Assembly (NCBI GenBank): GCA_007922225.1
Contig: ML680037.1
Coordinates: forward strand, 5,269,447-5,333,446
Length of the DNA stretch: 64,000 nucleotides
Direction: 5' to 3'
Source: Emydura subglobosa
Taxonomy: Eukaryota; Chordata; Testudines; Chelidae
How positions within the stretch are numbered: position 1 is the stretch's first letter; every line of letters begins with the position of its first letter. The position numbers were made by a program, and so were the translations under genes. Below, piece after piece: positions 51,001-60,802 of this stretch. The notes beneath the pieces are model-generated. The model made no database searches. It was not told the origin of the DNA and saw only the letters and a list, made by a program, of their open reading frames with translations.

Positions 51001-53961
51001 CCAGTGGGTATATTTAATACTTGTAACAGGCTTAATGTACATAACTGGTAACACCAAATGTTGGTGTATATGTTCTGTTGCATCTTAAGCCTTTTGATGG
51101 ATATATTTGGTTTTATATTCTATTTCAAAATAATAATTAATATTGAACTAAAAAATTCAAAAGGAGAAGGATCTAGACTGCTTAGGGAGTTAATGTAGCA
51201 TTTCGTTCTGCCCTTTCCAATTGAACATTAGCCCAAATCACAAAGACTTTTCCTGTTTGTGCTGTTGACGTCTTTCTTGGAGGAGGGAAGGTCTCCATAA
51301 GATTGTGACTTTGTTAACAATATACTTTAATCTCTTGCTTTTAGTTTCTAGTACTTTATTACTGGAAAAAAAATTGAATGGGGCTAAACTTATTCACAGC
51401 TTTTCTGGTGTAGATTTCAGAAGCAATAGTGGCAGAAGAGGATGAGGAAGGACGATTGGATCGTCAGATTGGAGAAATTGATGAGCAGATGTAAGTAGAT
51501 CAGTCTTTCTCAAACTTTGCTTTCTGCTCCCCTTTGGGAATGGGTATATGTTTGAATAGACTCTGAATGCATTCTTAAGTTTAATTTTTAACTTACCATG
51601 GCAATGCTTTTAAATATCCTCTGATCAAAGTGTTTGAATTTAAAAAACCATTTGTTTGCCTGAAAATGATCCTTTTTTATAAAATGATTAATTTGGGTAG
51701 CAGCATTATACATTTGTTTACTAAGACCAACTGCACTGGGAGCTCTGAAAACAGTAGGTAAGGGCACAGCAGTCCAATAAACTACAGGAAGAGATCAAAT
51801 TGCATTAAATCCTTTGAACGAGGTTAATTTTTTCCTACACTCTATCTGTGGATTCAGCGTCATGTAGAACTCCTGTGACTATATTTGCTAATCAATCTCT
51901 TAGTAGACAGAACCAAAAATTAGGAACATAATTTTCATATGGAGATTCATGCTTTTAATTCTTCACTTGCTGTGCTGAAAATATACTATTTGGTGACTAA
52001 CTGGCCCCTTGCTTCTCATGTCAATTATATGAAAATGTTTGCTGAATGATATACTTCATCAAGTGAACCCTCACTAGCTGCAATGTTACATTGAAACAAT
52101 TGGACAACTGCAGGATAAATGAATACTGCTTAGTTTGACATGTTATGGTGCTGTAAATCAGTTACTTTGCATAACATGTACAACTAAAGACACATTATTC
52201 ACTACAAAGCTATTGATTGTGAAAGCAAAGGAAAAGATTAGTTTCCAGTTTGATTTTTTTTTTTTTTTTAATGAGTGAAGGATTGGCAGGTAGTCATCTT
52301 TAAGTGAAAAGGAGATGTTCAGACTGAAGCAATCGTTAGCCATTGTGGCAGATTTAGCAGCTACTTAGATGCAATAATGATACTATCAAATTCAAGTTCC
52401 TTTGGGAGTAAAGATTTAACTTTCCAACACTAATCTTGTAATTCTGGAGAGAGCTTTGTCTAAGAGCCTGAAGGGTTTTAAACAGTCCCTTTTACTATTA
52501 CTGTTTAAAATACCATGGTTACGTGGGACCAAATTCAGGAATTTGTAGGTCACTGTGAAGGTTTTAGCTATTGATGATTTATTTTGTCTGAAGTAGAAGT
52601 CCATGTGGCCAGACTTCTAAATTCCTATTATATTTAGAACAGCGTATTTGAATGCAGGCAATGTTTTAATAGCCAATGAAGCTTTTTGGAAGCTGCTATA
52701 TTTTCTTCAGAAGTTCTTCAAATGGAATAGATTCTCAATGTTGGCAGGGAATGCATTCTCTGCAGCGCCTTCAGCATTTTGTGTTCAATTCCAAAAGTCT
52801 GTCTTTGAGTGTTTTCCAATGGGCTTTCAAAATTGGAAATACAGCTGAGTGTTCAAAAGTGCCCATTATGGTTTCACTCCTCATATCAATCAAAAATGGC
52901 ATGGTAAAGCTGGTGATAGAGTTTGGGGAGAGGTGTAAAGTCAACTACCCTTTAAAACTGATTGTATTCTAGCCCAAATATTGTGTCACCCAGTGCAGGT
53001 ATACTCTGAAAAGAAACTCTCTAAACATGACATGGTGTTCCAGGCTTGACTCCATGATTAGGATCCAGCTTGAGCACTTTTTTCTGTATTGAATCTGCAG
53101 GAGTGAATAGGAATAAAAATGTATTTAAATCAAGTAAGCAGATACAATTTGGTACTTGCAAGGAACAGATCCTGTTAACTATGTAAAAATAACTCTTACT
53201 AGTGATTTTTCAGAGTAGAACTGCACTTTAAAGCAAATGCAAAATCTGATAGTCAAACACAAGTTCAGAGGCTTATGTAGCACACGTTTTTTAAGATGGT
53301 GGATATTAGTGCCAGGGCTACAACATTTTGTCAGGTTTCCATGTAAATGTACTACTTCTGTGTGTCAGAACTGATAGCAATAAAAATCCCTATGCTCCCC
53401 TTTCCACCTTAGGTGAAATAAAATCTTAGACAAAAATTGAGAAGACTGGTTTGACTTTTTCCTTCTCTGCAGAAGTTGACAAAGTAGTTTTGAATATTCG
53501 ATCTTTTTTAATCTAATTGTCACAGGATTGTCATTTGATCTGTTGTTGGTGTGACATCTTTGTAAGAGAAGGCATTCCTCTTTTTCATTCTGCTTCCATG
53601 GGACTACAGCAAAATGTTAAATAACCATATGGGTTTATTGTGAAGGGTTTATTTGAATTTTAATGTTTGAACATCTTTTAGTTATTTTAGACAAAGGAGA
53701 AAAGCATTGTAAGAAAATCAGTTTTTAACTTGCAAAGGCCATAAATGTTAACTAAATGTTTTTTTCCCTTTTTGCAGTGAATGTTACCGCCGTGTTGAGC
53801 TGCTGCGTAACCTTCAGGATGCCATGAAAGATAATCTCATGGCTTCCTTAAATTTAAGAACAAAGCAGGAGAAAGAGGATGAGGATATTGGTAGTGAAGA
53901 TGAAGGAGAATTGCAGGATTTGTTGTCTCAAGATTGGAGAGTGAAAGGGGCTTTGTTGTAG
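32509..53961 (+). CDS. ZNF830: Zinc finger protein 830 (CCDC16), 10 exons
   Basis: A nuclear protein of splicing-associated complexes, also implicated in DNA-damage repair (family knowledge). Exons: 32509-32636, 33801-33900, 36136-36259, 40189-40222, 42143-42351, 42828-42918, 43416-43479, 49991-50071, 51414-51490, 53778-53961 (stop TAG). They join to 363 residues against about 372 in human. Visible features: basic N-terminus [11 protein letters not shown]; one U1C/matrin-type zinc finger with C52, C55, H68, H74 (C-x2-C-x12-H-x5-H); acidic run 159-172; conserved DFFDN (199-203), [19 protein letters not shown] (231-249) and [12 protein letters not shown]; coiled-coil-like [21 protein letters not shown]-terminal [16 protein letters not shown]. 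Eight introns are GT-AG, intron 1 is AT-AC (U12-like) and intron 7 is GC-AG. No frameshift or internal stop, so it looks functional. Start chosen by N-terminal similarity and CpG island. Confidence 0.95.
32637..33800 (+). other. ZNF830: U12-type AT-AC intron (ZNF830 intron 1)
   Basis: The 5' end reads ATATCCTTCC, exactly the U12 AT-AC donor. TTCCTTAAC at 33780-33788 is an exact U12 branch-site consensus. The intron ends in AC at 33799-33800, 13 bases after the branch adenosine. Joining exon 1 (...GCT AA) to exon 2 (A TAT AAC CGT) restores a Lys-Tyr-Asn-Arg-Leu-Gly junction, the sequence I recall for the human protein. No GT-AG pair nearby gives that reading. Confidence 0.92.
33780..33788 (+). 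promoter_or_regulatory. U12 branch-point sequence
   Basis: TTCCTTAAC, the site expected to pair with U12 snRNA, placed 13 bases before the AC acceptor. There is no polypyrimidine tract between it and the exon, as is usual for minor introns. Confidence 0.9.
34546..34563 (+). repeat. (CA)n microsatellite
   Basis: About nine CA units in ZNF830 intron 2. Confidence 0.9.
35790..36054 (+). mobile_element. Harbinger-like MITE in ZNF830 intron 2
   Basis: The ends GGCCCTGTCTACA and TGTAGACAAAGCC form a 13-bp terminal inverted repeat with one mismatch, flanked on both sides by TAA (35787-35789, 36055-36057). A TAA target site and GG-initial termini fit PIF/Harbinger-type non-autonomous elements. It is 265 bp, non-coding, and ends 81 bases before exon 3. 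A reverse fragment of the family lies at 19125. Confidence 0.75.
36344..36513 (+). repeat. Deleted copy of palindromic DNA element
   Basis: GAGAGAGACAAGGTGGATGA at the left and CCTTGTCTCTCTCATATGCT then GGGACCAACACAGCTACC at the right match the arms and tail of the element at 55943-56456. The centre is shortened. Confidence 0.6.
36890..39686 (+). mobile_element. hAT DNA transposon, near full length, in ZNF830 intron 3
   Basis: The termini TAGAGCCCTATGAAATTCA (left) and, reverse-complemented, TAGGAGCCTACTTAATTCA (right) make an imperfect inverted repeat. Flanks ATCCTGGT (36882-36889) and ATCATGGT (39687-39694) match at 7 of 8 bases, an 8-bp target duplication typical of hAT. Inside is a broken transposase in the same orientation. 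Subterminal GC-rich segments share a CCACAGCTGTTTTGCCTTCA / CCATGGCTGTTGCCTTCAGA block near both ends (37136 and 39471). Confidence 0.85.
37594..39340 (+). pseudogene. hAT transposase relic with CGGBP1-like zinc-finger N-terminus
   Basis: The first 143 codons (37594-38025) are open and resemble CGGBP1: [12 protein letters not shown], then a BED-type finger ([12 protein letters not shown] ... [12 protein letters not shown]; Cys-x2-Cys with a His-x5-His), then [23 protein letters not shown] ends this frame. The middle (38026-38845) is full of stops and shifts. A second open piece gives the hAT C-terminal dimerisation region ([10 protein letters not shown] ... [20 protein letters not shown] then QVFS). 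It is not functional as a transposase. CGGBP1 is thought to derive from a hAT-type transposase, so the similarity is expected. The match to CGGBP1 is from memory. Confidence 0.8.
40856..41168. mobile_element. hAT-type MITE, 313 bp, in ZNF830 intron 4
   Basis: Starts CAGTGTTTCTCAATT and ends AATTGAGAAACACTG, a perfect 15-bp terminal inverted repeat. The flanks GCATACAG (40848-40855) and GCATATAG (41169-41176) match at 7 of 8, an 8-bp target duplication. The interior repeats GGAACCC/GGAACAC-type blocks and has an internal terminus-like CAGCGTTTCTCTATT near 40994. Non-coding. Confidence 0.9.
42680..42693 (-). promoter_or_regulatory. CTCF-like motif (candidate)
   Basis: The minus strand reads CCACCAGGTGGCTC, near the CTCF core CCASNAGRKGGCAG. 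It is a single motif match in a ZNF830 intron, and such matches occur by chance. Confidence 0.25.
43652..45088 (-). mobile_element. Tigger-like (Tc1/mariner) element with GC-rich insert
   Basis: The ends CAGTAGAACCTCAGAGAT and ATCTCTGAGG-type right end (...ACTCTGAGGTTCTGCTG) form inverted termini between TA dinucleotides (43650-43651, 45089-45090). The right half (about 44895-45088) matches, in reverse orientation, the left half of the element at 45733. The GC-rich and purine-rich region from about 43700 to 44530 has no counterpart in that second copy and is probably extra DNA. No intact transposase is seen. Strand is set relative to the second copy, called +. Confidence 0.75.
44150..44325 (+). 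repeat. Polypurine (G/A-rich) tract
   Basis: About 175 bases almost entirely purine on the + strand, with many GGGA, GGGGA and GGAGG units. It lies inside the GC-rich part of the Tigger-like element, and the pyrimidine strand reads as a meaningless open frame rich in Pro, Ser and Leu. Confidence 0.85.
45733..46109 (+). mobile_element. Tigger-like non-autonomous element, second copy
   Basis: CAGTAGAACTTCAGAGTTAC at the left and GTAACTCTGG...AACTCTGAGGTTTTACTG at the right, flanked by TA (45731-45732, 46110-46111). It is 377 bp, the same family as 43652-45088 but inverted, about 640 bases downstream in the same intron. Confidence 0.8.
48165..49749 (+). mobile_element. CR1 LINE, 5'-truncated
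   Basis: The 3' part of a CR1 (chicken repeat 1) non-LTR retrotransposon. The open piece 48645-48950 encodes reverse transcriptase palm motifs: [17 protein letters not shown] and KFADDSKLL, the (F/Y)ADD catalytic box, followed by [10 protein letters not shown]. Flanking frames are broken by stops. The 3' non-coding part ends TGACCCAGTATGGCCATTCT then TATG, the usual CR1 terminus. The 5' end is truncated, as for most CR1 copies. It lies in ZNF830 intron 7, same orientation as the gene. Confidence 0.9.
51499..51620 (+). repeat. Possible hAT MITE end
   Basis: CAGTCTTTCTCAAACTTTGC resembles the hAT-type terminus CAGTGTTTCTCAAA seen intact at 40856. No matching right end or target duplication was found. 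In ZNF830 intron 9, just after exon 9. Confidence 0.35.
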
Positions 53962-54183
53962 CATTTGAGTGGCATGCTCAATATTCTTTTGATTTGTGGT
54001 ATGACTTTTTATCGGAAGTGAGACATTTTTGTTAAAATATTTATTTTTAAGAAGGTTCTTGCAGATGCTAAAGAGGTCAGCTGTAAGAAGTGTGTCCATA
54101 TCTCTGTAGATCTACAATGGAGTGTTGTTTTGTGTAAAAGTTGTACATTGTAAATGTTTTACAAGCTTGAATATAACTTTCCT

Positions 54184-54189
54184 ATTAAA
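54184..54189 (+). terminator. Candidate ZNF830 poly(A) signal ATTAAA
   Basis: Common variant hexamer about 220 bases after the stop, within a strongly A/T-rich run. Confidence 0.45.
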
Positions 54190-54712
54190 ATTCTTATTAT
54201 AATTTCCTACTAAAATTATTTTAATAAGCAAATAATTTTCTAGTCAATATAGACTTCTGGGAGGTTATCATACTATGTCAGTGCTTTGGGCTGTCCTGTG
54301 CTATAGATTAATACCAGCCAAGATGACTGTGTATAGTGGTGGTGGTTCAAGTAGGAAACTCTGCTTTATCCGGGCCGTTTTAGAAATTACTAGTAAATTC
54401 AGTAAGTCTGTCATTCAATGCAAGATCTGTTAATTTCTCTTTCGTATGTAAATCCAGAAACGTTGAGCAACAGGTTGTGGAGGAGTTGTAATACTCTGAT
54501 CTCATGTCATGCTACAATGGACATACATGTTGCAGAAGATTATGCTAGACTCAATCTGTTATTTTGGTTAATGCAGTTACAGACTAGAATATGCCTGAAA
54601 ACTCTTGAGCAGAAGGATGAAATGAGAACAGTAACTATTTTTGTAGTGAAATGGATATGAAACTTGGAGCACTGCATTGGAAGCCCAGTTGGTGTTAGAA
54701 GAATAACTGCAA

Positions 54713-54718
54713 AATAAA
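54713..54718 (+). terminator. Candidate distal ZNF830 poly(A) signal AATAAA
   Basis: Canonical hexamer about 750 bases after the stop; first exact AATAAA downstream. Confidence 0.45.
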
Positions 54719-54739
54719 CATAATTTATTTTAGTTGTAA

Positions 54740-55940
54740 ATATTGGAAGCTTTCATAAGGAGATTGAAAGGAGCCTTGGAATTCTGTTTTCTTTCTTTCA
54801 AGTATGTAAATGGATAAATAAAAAGAACTAGTGAACAGGGCAAATTTAAGGTAACACAAAAGAGCAGCAAGGAATGTATTGAGATTCAGTAAGTACTCGC
54901 TAGATAAGAACCAGATTCTATTTTTTTAAAAATCATATGATCTTCTGAGCTTTGCAAGCCCTTAAAGCCATCAAATTTCCTGAGCTAGAAGGAACTTCTG
55001 AAAATCTGAATGGATTTTTCAGTTTGGTGCCAAAAATTAGAGTTCTGGAAAGACAGCTTATTTTTTTACCTCAGGTTGGTATAGTGGAAATAATCTTGCC
55101 ACACAATCAATTCAAGCCAGTCTGGGCACAGGTTATATCTGCTGATCACCATAGTCTGTCTTAATGGAAAAAATATTATTGCTCACTAAAGATAGATGTT
55201 ACTTTTGTTGAATCTTTTACAATGAACATTCTGTGTGGAAACTGTTGCCAGATCCTCTTGACCTTACTTTACTTCTCCTACTTTACATCTTCCCAATATT
55301 CCAGCTATGTGTTTATGATAAAGTGAAACGTAAAATTCATACAATGCTTAATAGAACTGTAGATCACTGTTTTCTGACTCCATATACTGGTTTGCCCAGT
55401 TTTGTAATAAGTACAAAAAAAGCACTACCAGTACTTTAACAAATAAATTTCAAATATAACTTTGCAACTAATGATCTCTGTCATATATATTAACATTGGT
55501 TATATTCAGAAATTTGGCAAAAATGGTTATCATTGACTTATAAACAGAAACATTCAAAAAGTATCAGAACAAATATTGAACAACTTGGCAAGTTACTAAT
55601 TTAATTGGGCAAAGAATAAACATGGCAGTCACAGTTACTAGCTTTAAATATTAATACTTTGAATTTTACTGTTACTGGATGCATGTTATAGTGCAGTGAG
55701 TGAAATGGTGAAAGAAGCTCTCCCCTTGTTTTAGGAAGAAAAGTTCCAGCTCAGAAAGATGGATATCTGTTTCATGACTAGCAGTCTTGCTATTTTCTGT
55801 AGGATATGGTTTCCTTCATTTTCCATAAGTTCTGGGCAAAGTGTATCTAAAGTACAATTTTCCCAATGCATACTTTTTTCCCCACCTCCCCACTAGTTCA
55901 CCAAGGAATCCTTCACAGAGCTCTTATTTCTGATATTACA
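54740..55940. other. Region downstream of ZNF830, nothing recognised
   Basis: AT-rich, no exon-like or repeat family sequence recognised by eye. Confidence 0.5.
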
Positions 55941-55942
55941 GA

Positions 55943-56456
55943 CACAAAATGGGTGAGATGATATCTTTTATTGGACCAACTTTTGTTGGTGAGACACAAG
56001 TTTTTGAGCTTACACAGAGCTCTTCTTCAGGTCTGGAAAACTTAATCAGAATTGAATGCATTTCAAGGGACCCTTCATTGAAAGGTTAATAGGCCACTTC
56101 ACTCTGATCTCTTGAAATATGTGTTAACTACTTATACTAAACAATCTGTTCCACCTTGTATTTAGCAGTGATGCTCTGATTAACTTTCCCAGACCTGAAG
56201 AAGAGCTTTACGTAAATGCAAAAGCTTGTGTGTCTCAGCAACAGAAGTTGGTCCAATAAAAGATATTACCTTACCCACCTTGTCTTTGTAGTGTCCTGGG
56301 AGTATCCAACATAGGGAGACCAGATAGCAAGTGTGAAAAATGGGGATGGGGGATAATAGGCGCCTATATAAGACAAAGCCCCAAATATCAGGACTGGCCC
56401 TATAAAATTGGGACATCTGGTCACCCTAGACTGAGATGTACAACAGCACTGCATAT
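55943..56456 (+). mobile_element. Palindromic non-autonomous DNA element with nested MITE
   Basis: The left arm 55943-56038 (GGGTGAGATGATATCTTTTA, TTGGACCAAC, CAGAGCTCTTCTTCAGGTCT) and right arm 56186-56282 (CCAGACCTGAAGAAGAGC, GTTGGTCCAATAAAAGATAT, TTACCCACC) are reverse complements with moderate divergence, separated by about 150 bases. After the right arm comes a tail CCTGGGAGTATCCAACA ... TACAACAGCACTGCAT, which is split by a second element at 56312-56428. Confidence 0.8.
56312..56428 (+). mobile_element. Short TA-flanked MITE, nested
   Basis: About 117 bp with ends TAGGGAGACCAGATAGCAAG and ATCTGGTCACCCTA, an inverted repeat TAGGGTGACCAGAT with small mismatches. The interior holds AAATGGGGATGGGGGATAAT and CCCAAATATCAGG. 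It interrupts the tail of the palindromic element. The same family occurs at 60705-60802. Confidence 0.8.
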
Positions 56457-59400
56457 TTGATGTTAATACTTAGCAGAAGTAGGTTGAAGCAAGCACACCA
56501 GTTTCTGATTGTCTTCTATTTAGACAACCAGAAACTGGTGTATGTCCTGTTGAGTTCCTAGTATGTTTCCAAGGACTGATCTGGGATTTAAGGACTAGTT
56601 CTTCCATTGGTCTTAATATTCTGATCAGAGATAGTGGCACAGACATGGCTGATTCTAAAGACAGGCTGCATTGAGCAACATGGATGTACATTTCATTTTT
56701 GTAACTGACATTATTTTGCATGTCTGTTTATAATGTTGTGGGCTATAGTTATCTTTGTTCACATGCTTGTGAAGAATATATTTTTTTTACTGTAGATGAG
56801 GAATGGTAAAGGAAATGAGCATTAAAAACAGTACAGCTGGCAAGTCTCTCTCATCTTCAAGACTGTTTAATTGGGGGATGCTGGAGGGTCATTATTTACT
56901 TTTGGAATCAGAATACCACTGCATCCTAATGCAAACAAACTTTTTAATTATTTTTTTAGAACAGAACTACTTTTCCATCCTTGTTAGTTGTCAGAACTGT
57001 AACAGGGTAGACCAAGGATATTAACTAAACAAATTGTCATCTTTTGGATATTAGGAATGCAAGAATGTCCACTGAGCCAAATAAATGTTCTAACTAAGGC
57101 CTCTTTGTTTCTTAATGTTGTATGAATTTCCTCCTCTTTAGATAATGGATTTTGAACCAATCAATAGTATCATGCGTATTGCTGACAGATTGAAATTACT
57201 GCTGTATTTGCTGCCATTGATTCCTATTGATGTTTGTCCATTTAGGAATGAAAATTAGCCAGTATGTCTTTTTCTTGAAAGGACAGTCCTTTAGATGATG
57301 CATCATTCATAGAAGCAATTGCCATATAAGACAGACTGCTCAAGGAAAAGGGCAATAATGGGACAAGAGAATTTGTACAGGCACGATTTACATGAGTTTG
57401 CTTTGCCCTCAGCTTTATGGAGGCACCATTTTATGATTAGTTTCTAACCTATCTGCCGCTACACTGTAAGTGGTATGTTTCCAGGTTATGGAAATGGTGT
57501 GGGGTTTTTGAACCTGTTGCTTTCCCAACACAATTTCTGGTTTTTGAAAATTGAGCATTAATTAATTAATTTTAGAACTTGAGAAGGCGCTCCAGGGACT
57601 AAACCTGTCTAACCAAAATCTGAGATGTTCCACTTGGGCAGTGAAATTCAGAAGAATATTTCAGCTGTGTGTGTAGAGATGACTGAGCTCTATTACATGT
57701 CTGAGTAACATTAATTAAGGAGAAAAGCATGACATGGGTAATCTTCATTATTAGTATTTGTACTGTGGAAATGCCTCCAGGCCCAGTAAAGGATTTTTGG
57801 CCCCACTGTTCTCTCTCAACTCTCTCTCTTAGAGGGAGAGCGGGGGAGTGAGAGGGGGAGGGCGAGGGGTAGGCAGGTAGTCCTTACTCCAAAGAGTTTA
57901 CAATCTAAGACCATATCTACTAATGAAGGCCTCTTCTCTATAGTAATACATGTAATTTTCAACCTTGTTACCTAGTCATGGGAAGTAGGAAAGGTAAAAT
58001 AAGGTCAACTTTTTTGATGTGGACAGAATGAGAACAACCTCAGCTCAAGATGAGCCAGACACTGCTCATGCCAGTGTAGTTTGCCAATGTAGTTTGCCTG
58101 CATTTTCATCCTTTCAGGAACACTGGTGGGTGAGTTAAAACAGCAGCTTTAATGAGAGCCAGTTAGTTTACTGCTAATCATCATTCTTTTCAAGCGTACA
58201 TAAATGATCTCCCCATTTGACACACATCCTTTTATAATAAAGGAATATCTCAGTTGGAAATACCATTGAACATATGTAGGTGACTGAAATCTAAATTTCA
58301 AAACATTTGATCAAAACATTTGACTTTTTAAATTTTTTTTCCATGTTCTTTTTGGCTGCAGCTAGTTGCTGAATTAGCAAATCGTTTTGGTCAACCCAAA
58401 ACTGTATTTTTCAGCAGATAATCTGTTATCCTGAAAAATTTTGCCTAGCTCTAATCTAGAGTAATTTAGCACTTTATTTTGCCACATTGAATTCTTGTAT
58501 AAAGTCCTATACATTTTTCCACTGTGACAAAACAAAACGTTAAATTAGAGCTCCGGTACAGAAAACTTGGATTTAGGTTAAGCTACTATTTTCCCCAGTG
58601 AGGCTGTTGGTATAAATGGAGTACAGTAGAGAATAAGATTACTCAGGACAAGGTTGATAGACTTATGTGGAACAACTTTCCCTGCGTTTGCATGCATTTA
58701 ATATTACACACCTCACTGCTATTTATTTTTCACTTTCTTTAAAATTGACCTCACTTACATATTGGTAGGGGAAAGCAATGTGGGCATCAAAGGATGAAAT
58801 TAGCAGTGGACTGCTAGAGACACCACTGAAAGTCATTTATTGGAAGACGATCAGTGGGATTAAAACAATTTATGTGAGGACAATGCACATTTTTACAGAA
58901 GAGATTGAGCCTAGCCTCTGTGTATAAATTTTCTCTGGTGTACGAAGGTCTTATGGGCCCACTGTGCATTGATGGGAGGAGAGATCATCAGCAAGCTGGG
59001 ATGCAGCAGATTAAAGAATGAAAAAGAATGCTTCAATGGTCACTAGCAACAACTGAATAAAGTTAATAACTGTACCGTGCATCTAGTTAGTTCAGTTTTT
59101 AAAAGCAAAGTGTAACTAGTTTGTGTCATTGATTGATTGTATAAATATATAATGCTCAAACACATTTCAAGGGACTTTTACAAATTTTCATCTGAAATCT
59201 TTGGTATCTTTCTGCATTCATTATAGCAGTGGGCTAGTGATAGTATAGTTAAGGAAGAGATTTCTAAATTACATTTTGGGTCAAAGTTTCATGATTAGAT
59301 GAAATTTTCAGCTCAGATTAACCGCAGTGCGGCAGGGAGATGGGAAGGATGGCAACAACAAAAAAAATCCGAGTGGCTGATACGAAGTTACTGCTTGTGC

Positions 59401-60704
59401 AACAAAAAGTGCTATGCAACTTTTAAGAAAATGTCCAACTTTTAAATTGGCCTGGATTTCAAACTTCAAGCTGGCCATGACTGTATCTTGATTGAGGAAG
59501 CCTTGCTTTGTAACTTCAAAAGAAGAGGTGAGATTTTCATAGGTGCCAGTGAGCATCTCCTTGAAAGTCAATTAAGATTGTGTGCCTCACTCCCAATGGT
59601 GCCTTTGGAAATCTCCCTGTAGATGTTTTCAAACAAGGCTAAGGTACAGGTGGTTGGGAGAGGGGGAAAAAGAACATTGTGTGATTTTCCTTAGAGGACT
59701 TATCTTGGTGAGCTGCTCTGGACTTCTCCTATTCTCATAGGAAGGATGAGGCTGTGGGTAGCTGTCACAGACCAGTCCGTATAGCACAAGGTGGCAATTT
59801 TTACACACACAAATCCTTAATTTAAATTGGGGACTCTGATTGAAACAATCTACCACAAATAAAAGGCCTGTGCCAAAATTTGAATTGTGTAATTTGAAGG
59901 AATGGTAGGTGTTTCTCACCTGGTGCTGAGCCCTGTAAGCTTGGTCCCCTTTTGCTGAGCTATGACACATGCTACCAAAAAATAATCCCTAAATTGCTTT
60001 CCTTGTGCTTAAGGATTGGGCCTTTTGAAACCTCAATTTTCCTAGCTGTAGATTAAAACTAATGATACTGCTGGTCTTTGCTGAAAAGTGCTATGTAAAA
60101 GGTAGGCTTACGCTCGGCGCTCTCTGACCAATGAGGGCTGTCTTAACACATCAGTGTATGTGGTGCAGTAGCTGAAGCCACCAGCACACATGCAAACTGG
60201 GCTGTTCCCTATAACGTGTAATGTTCTTGTGTGAGAATATGAAAATAGAATGATGGTTAGCACAACAGAAAGAGTGGTTTCTGGCCCAACACACGTGCTC
60301 TTTTTGATTTAGCTGGCCGATCAAATCTAAGCTGCTGCTTGACCTCATTTATACACTTTGTATCCTATAACTGCAAGCTTTTCTTGCAATGAAGCTGCAG
60401 GATTAGTGCTGGCTAAGGGCTTTTAACAACAAACAGTTGCAGCTTAAATGATTCCTGTGTGTAAACTTCCCAGTAAATATATCCCCTTGCATCAATAGGC
60501 ATGCACCTCATTTGCTTTGAGCTCAGTGCAACTTGTGGAAGTACCACTGGTGTTTGCTGTTCAGGGTTTTATATTGCTGTATCAGCCTGTTTGTGATGGC
60601 TCTTCCTCCCACATCATCCCTCCTGTTTTGCCTGCCTTCCCAACTTGCATGCTGTCATCTCTCCCAAATTCATGTTACATGTTTTCTGGCCTAGATTGTA
60701 TAGT
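56457..60704. other. Non-genic region, nothing else recognised
   Basis: No exon chain, CpG island or RNA gene seen, apart from the small repeat fragment at 57885. Open frames on either strand are short and without family resemblance. Confidence 0.5.
57885..57915 (+). repeat. Fragment of SINE-like dispersed repeat
   Basis: TTACTCCAAAGAGTTTACAA then TCTAAGA matches the CCAAAGAGCTTACAATCTAA end of the shared repeat. It follows a purine-rich AGAGGGGGAGGG run at about 57830-57870. Confidence 0.4.
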
Positions 60705-60802
60705 TAGGGTGCCCAGCCAACAAGTGTGAAAAATTGGGACGGGGGGACAACAGGTGTCTCTATAAGAAAACACTTCAAATATCAGGCCAAGTGGGCACCC
60801 TA
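60705..60802 (+). mobile_element. Short TA-flanked MITE, second copy
   Basis: TAGGGTGCCCAGCCAACAAG at the left and GTGGGCACCCTA at the right form the same terminal inverted repeat. The interior shares AAAAATTGGGACGGGGGGAC and CAAATATCAGG with the copy at 56312, in the same orientation. Confidence 0.75.

Larger units (their letters stand above)
53962..54735 (+). other. ZNF830: ZNF830 3' untranslated region
   Basis: Sequence after the stop codon with an ATTAAA at 54184-54189 and an AATAAA at 54713-54718. Either could define the end; the shorter form would give a 3' UTR of about 240 bases. Confidence 0.55.
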
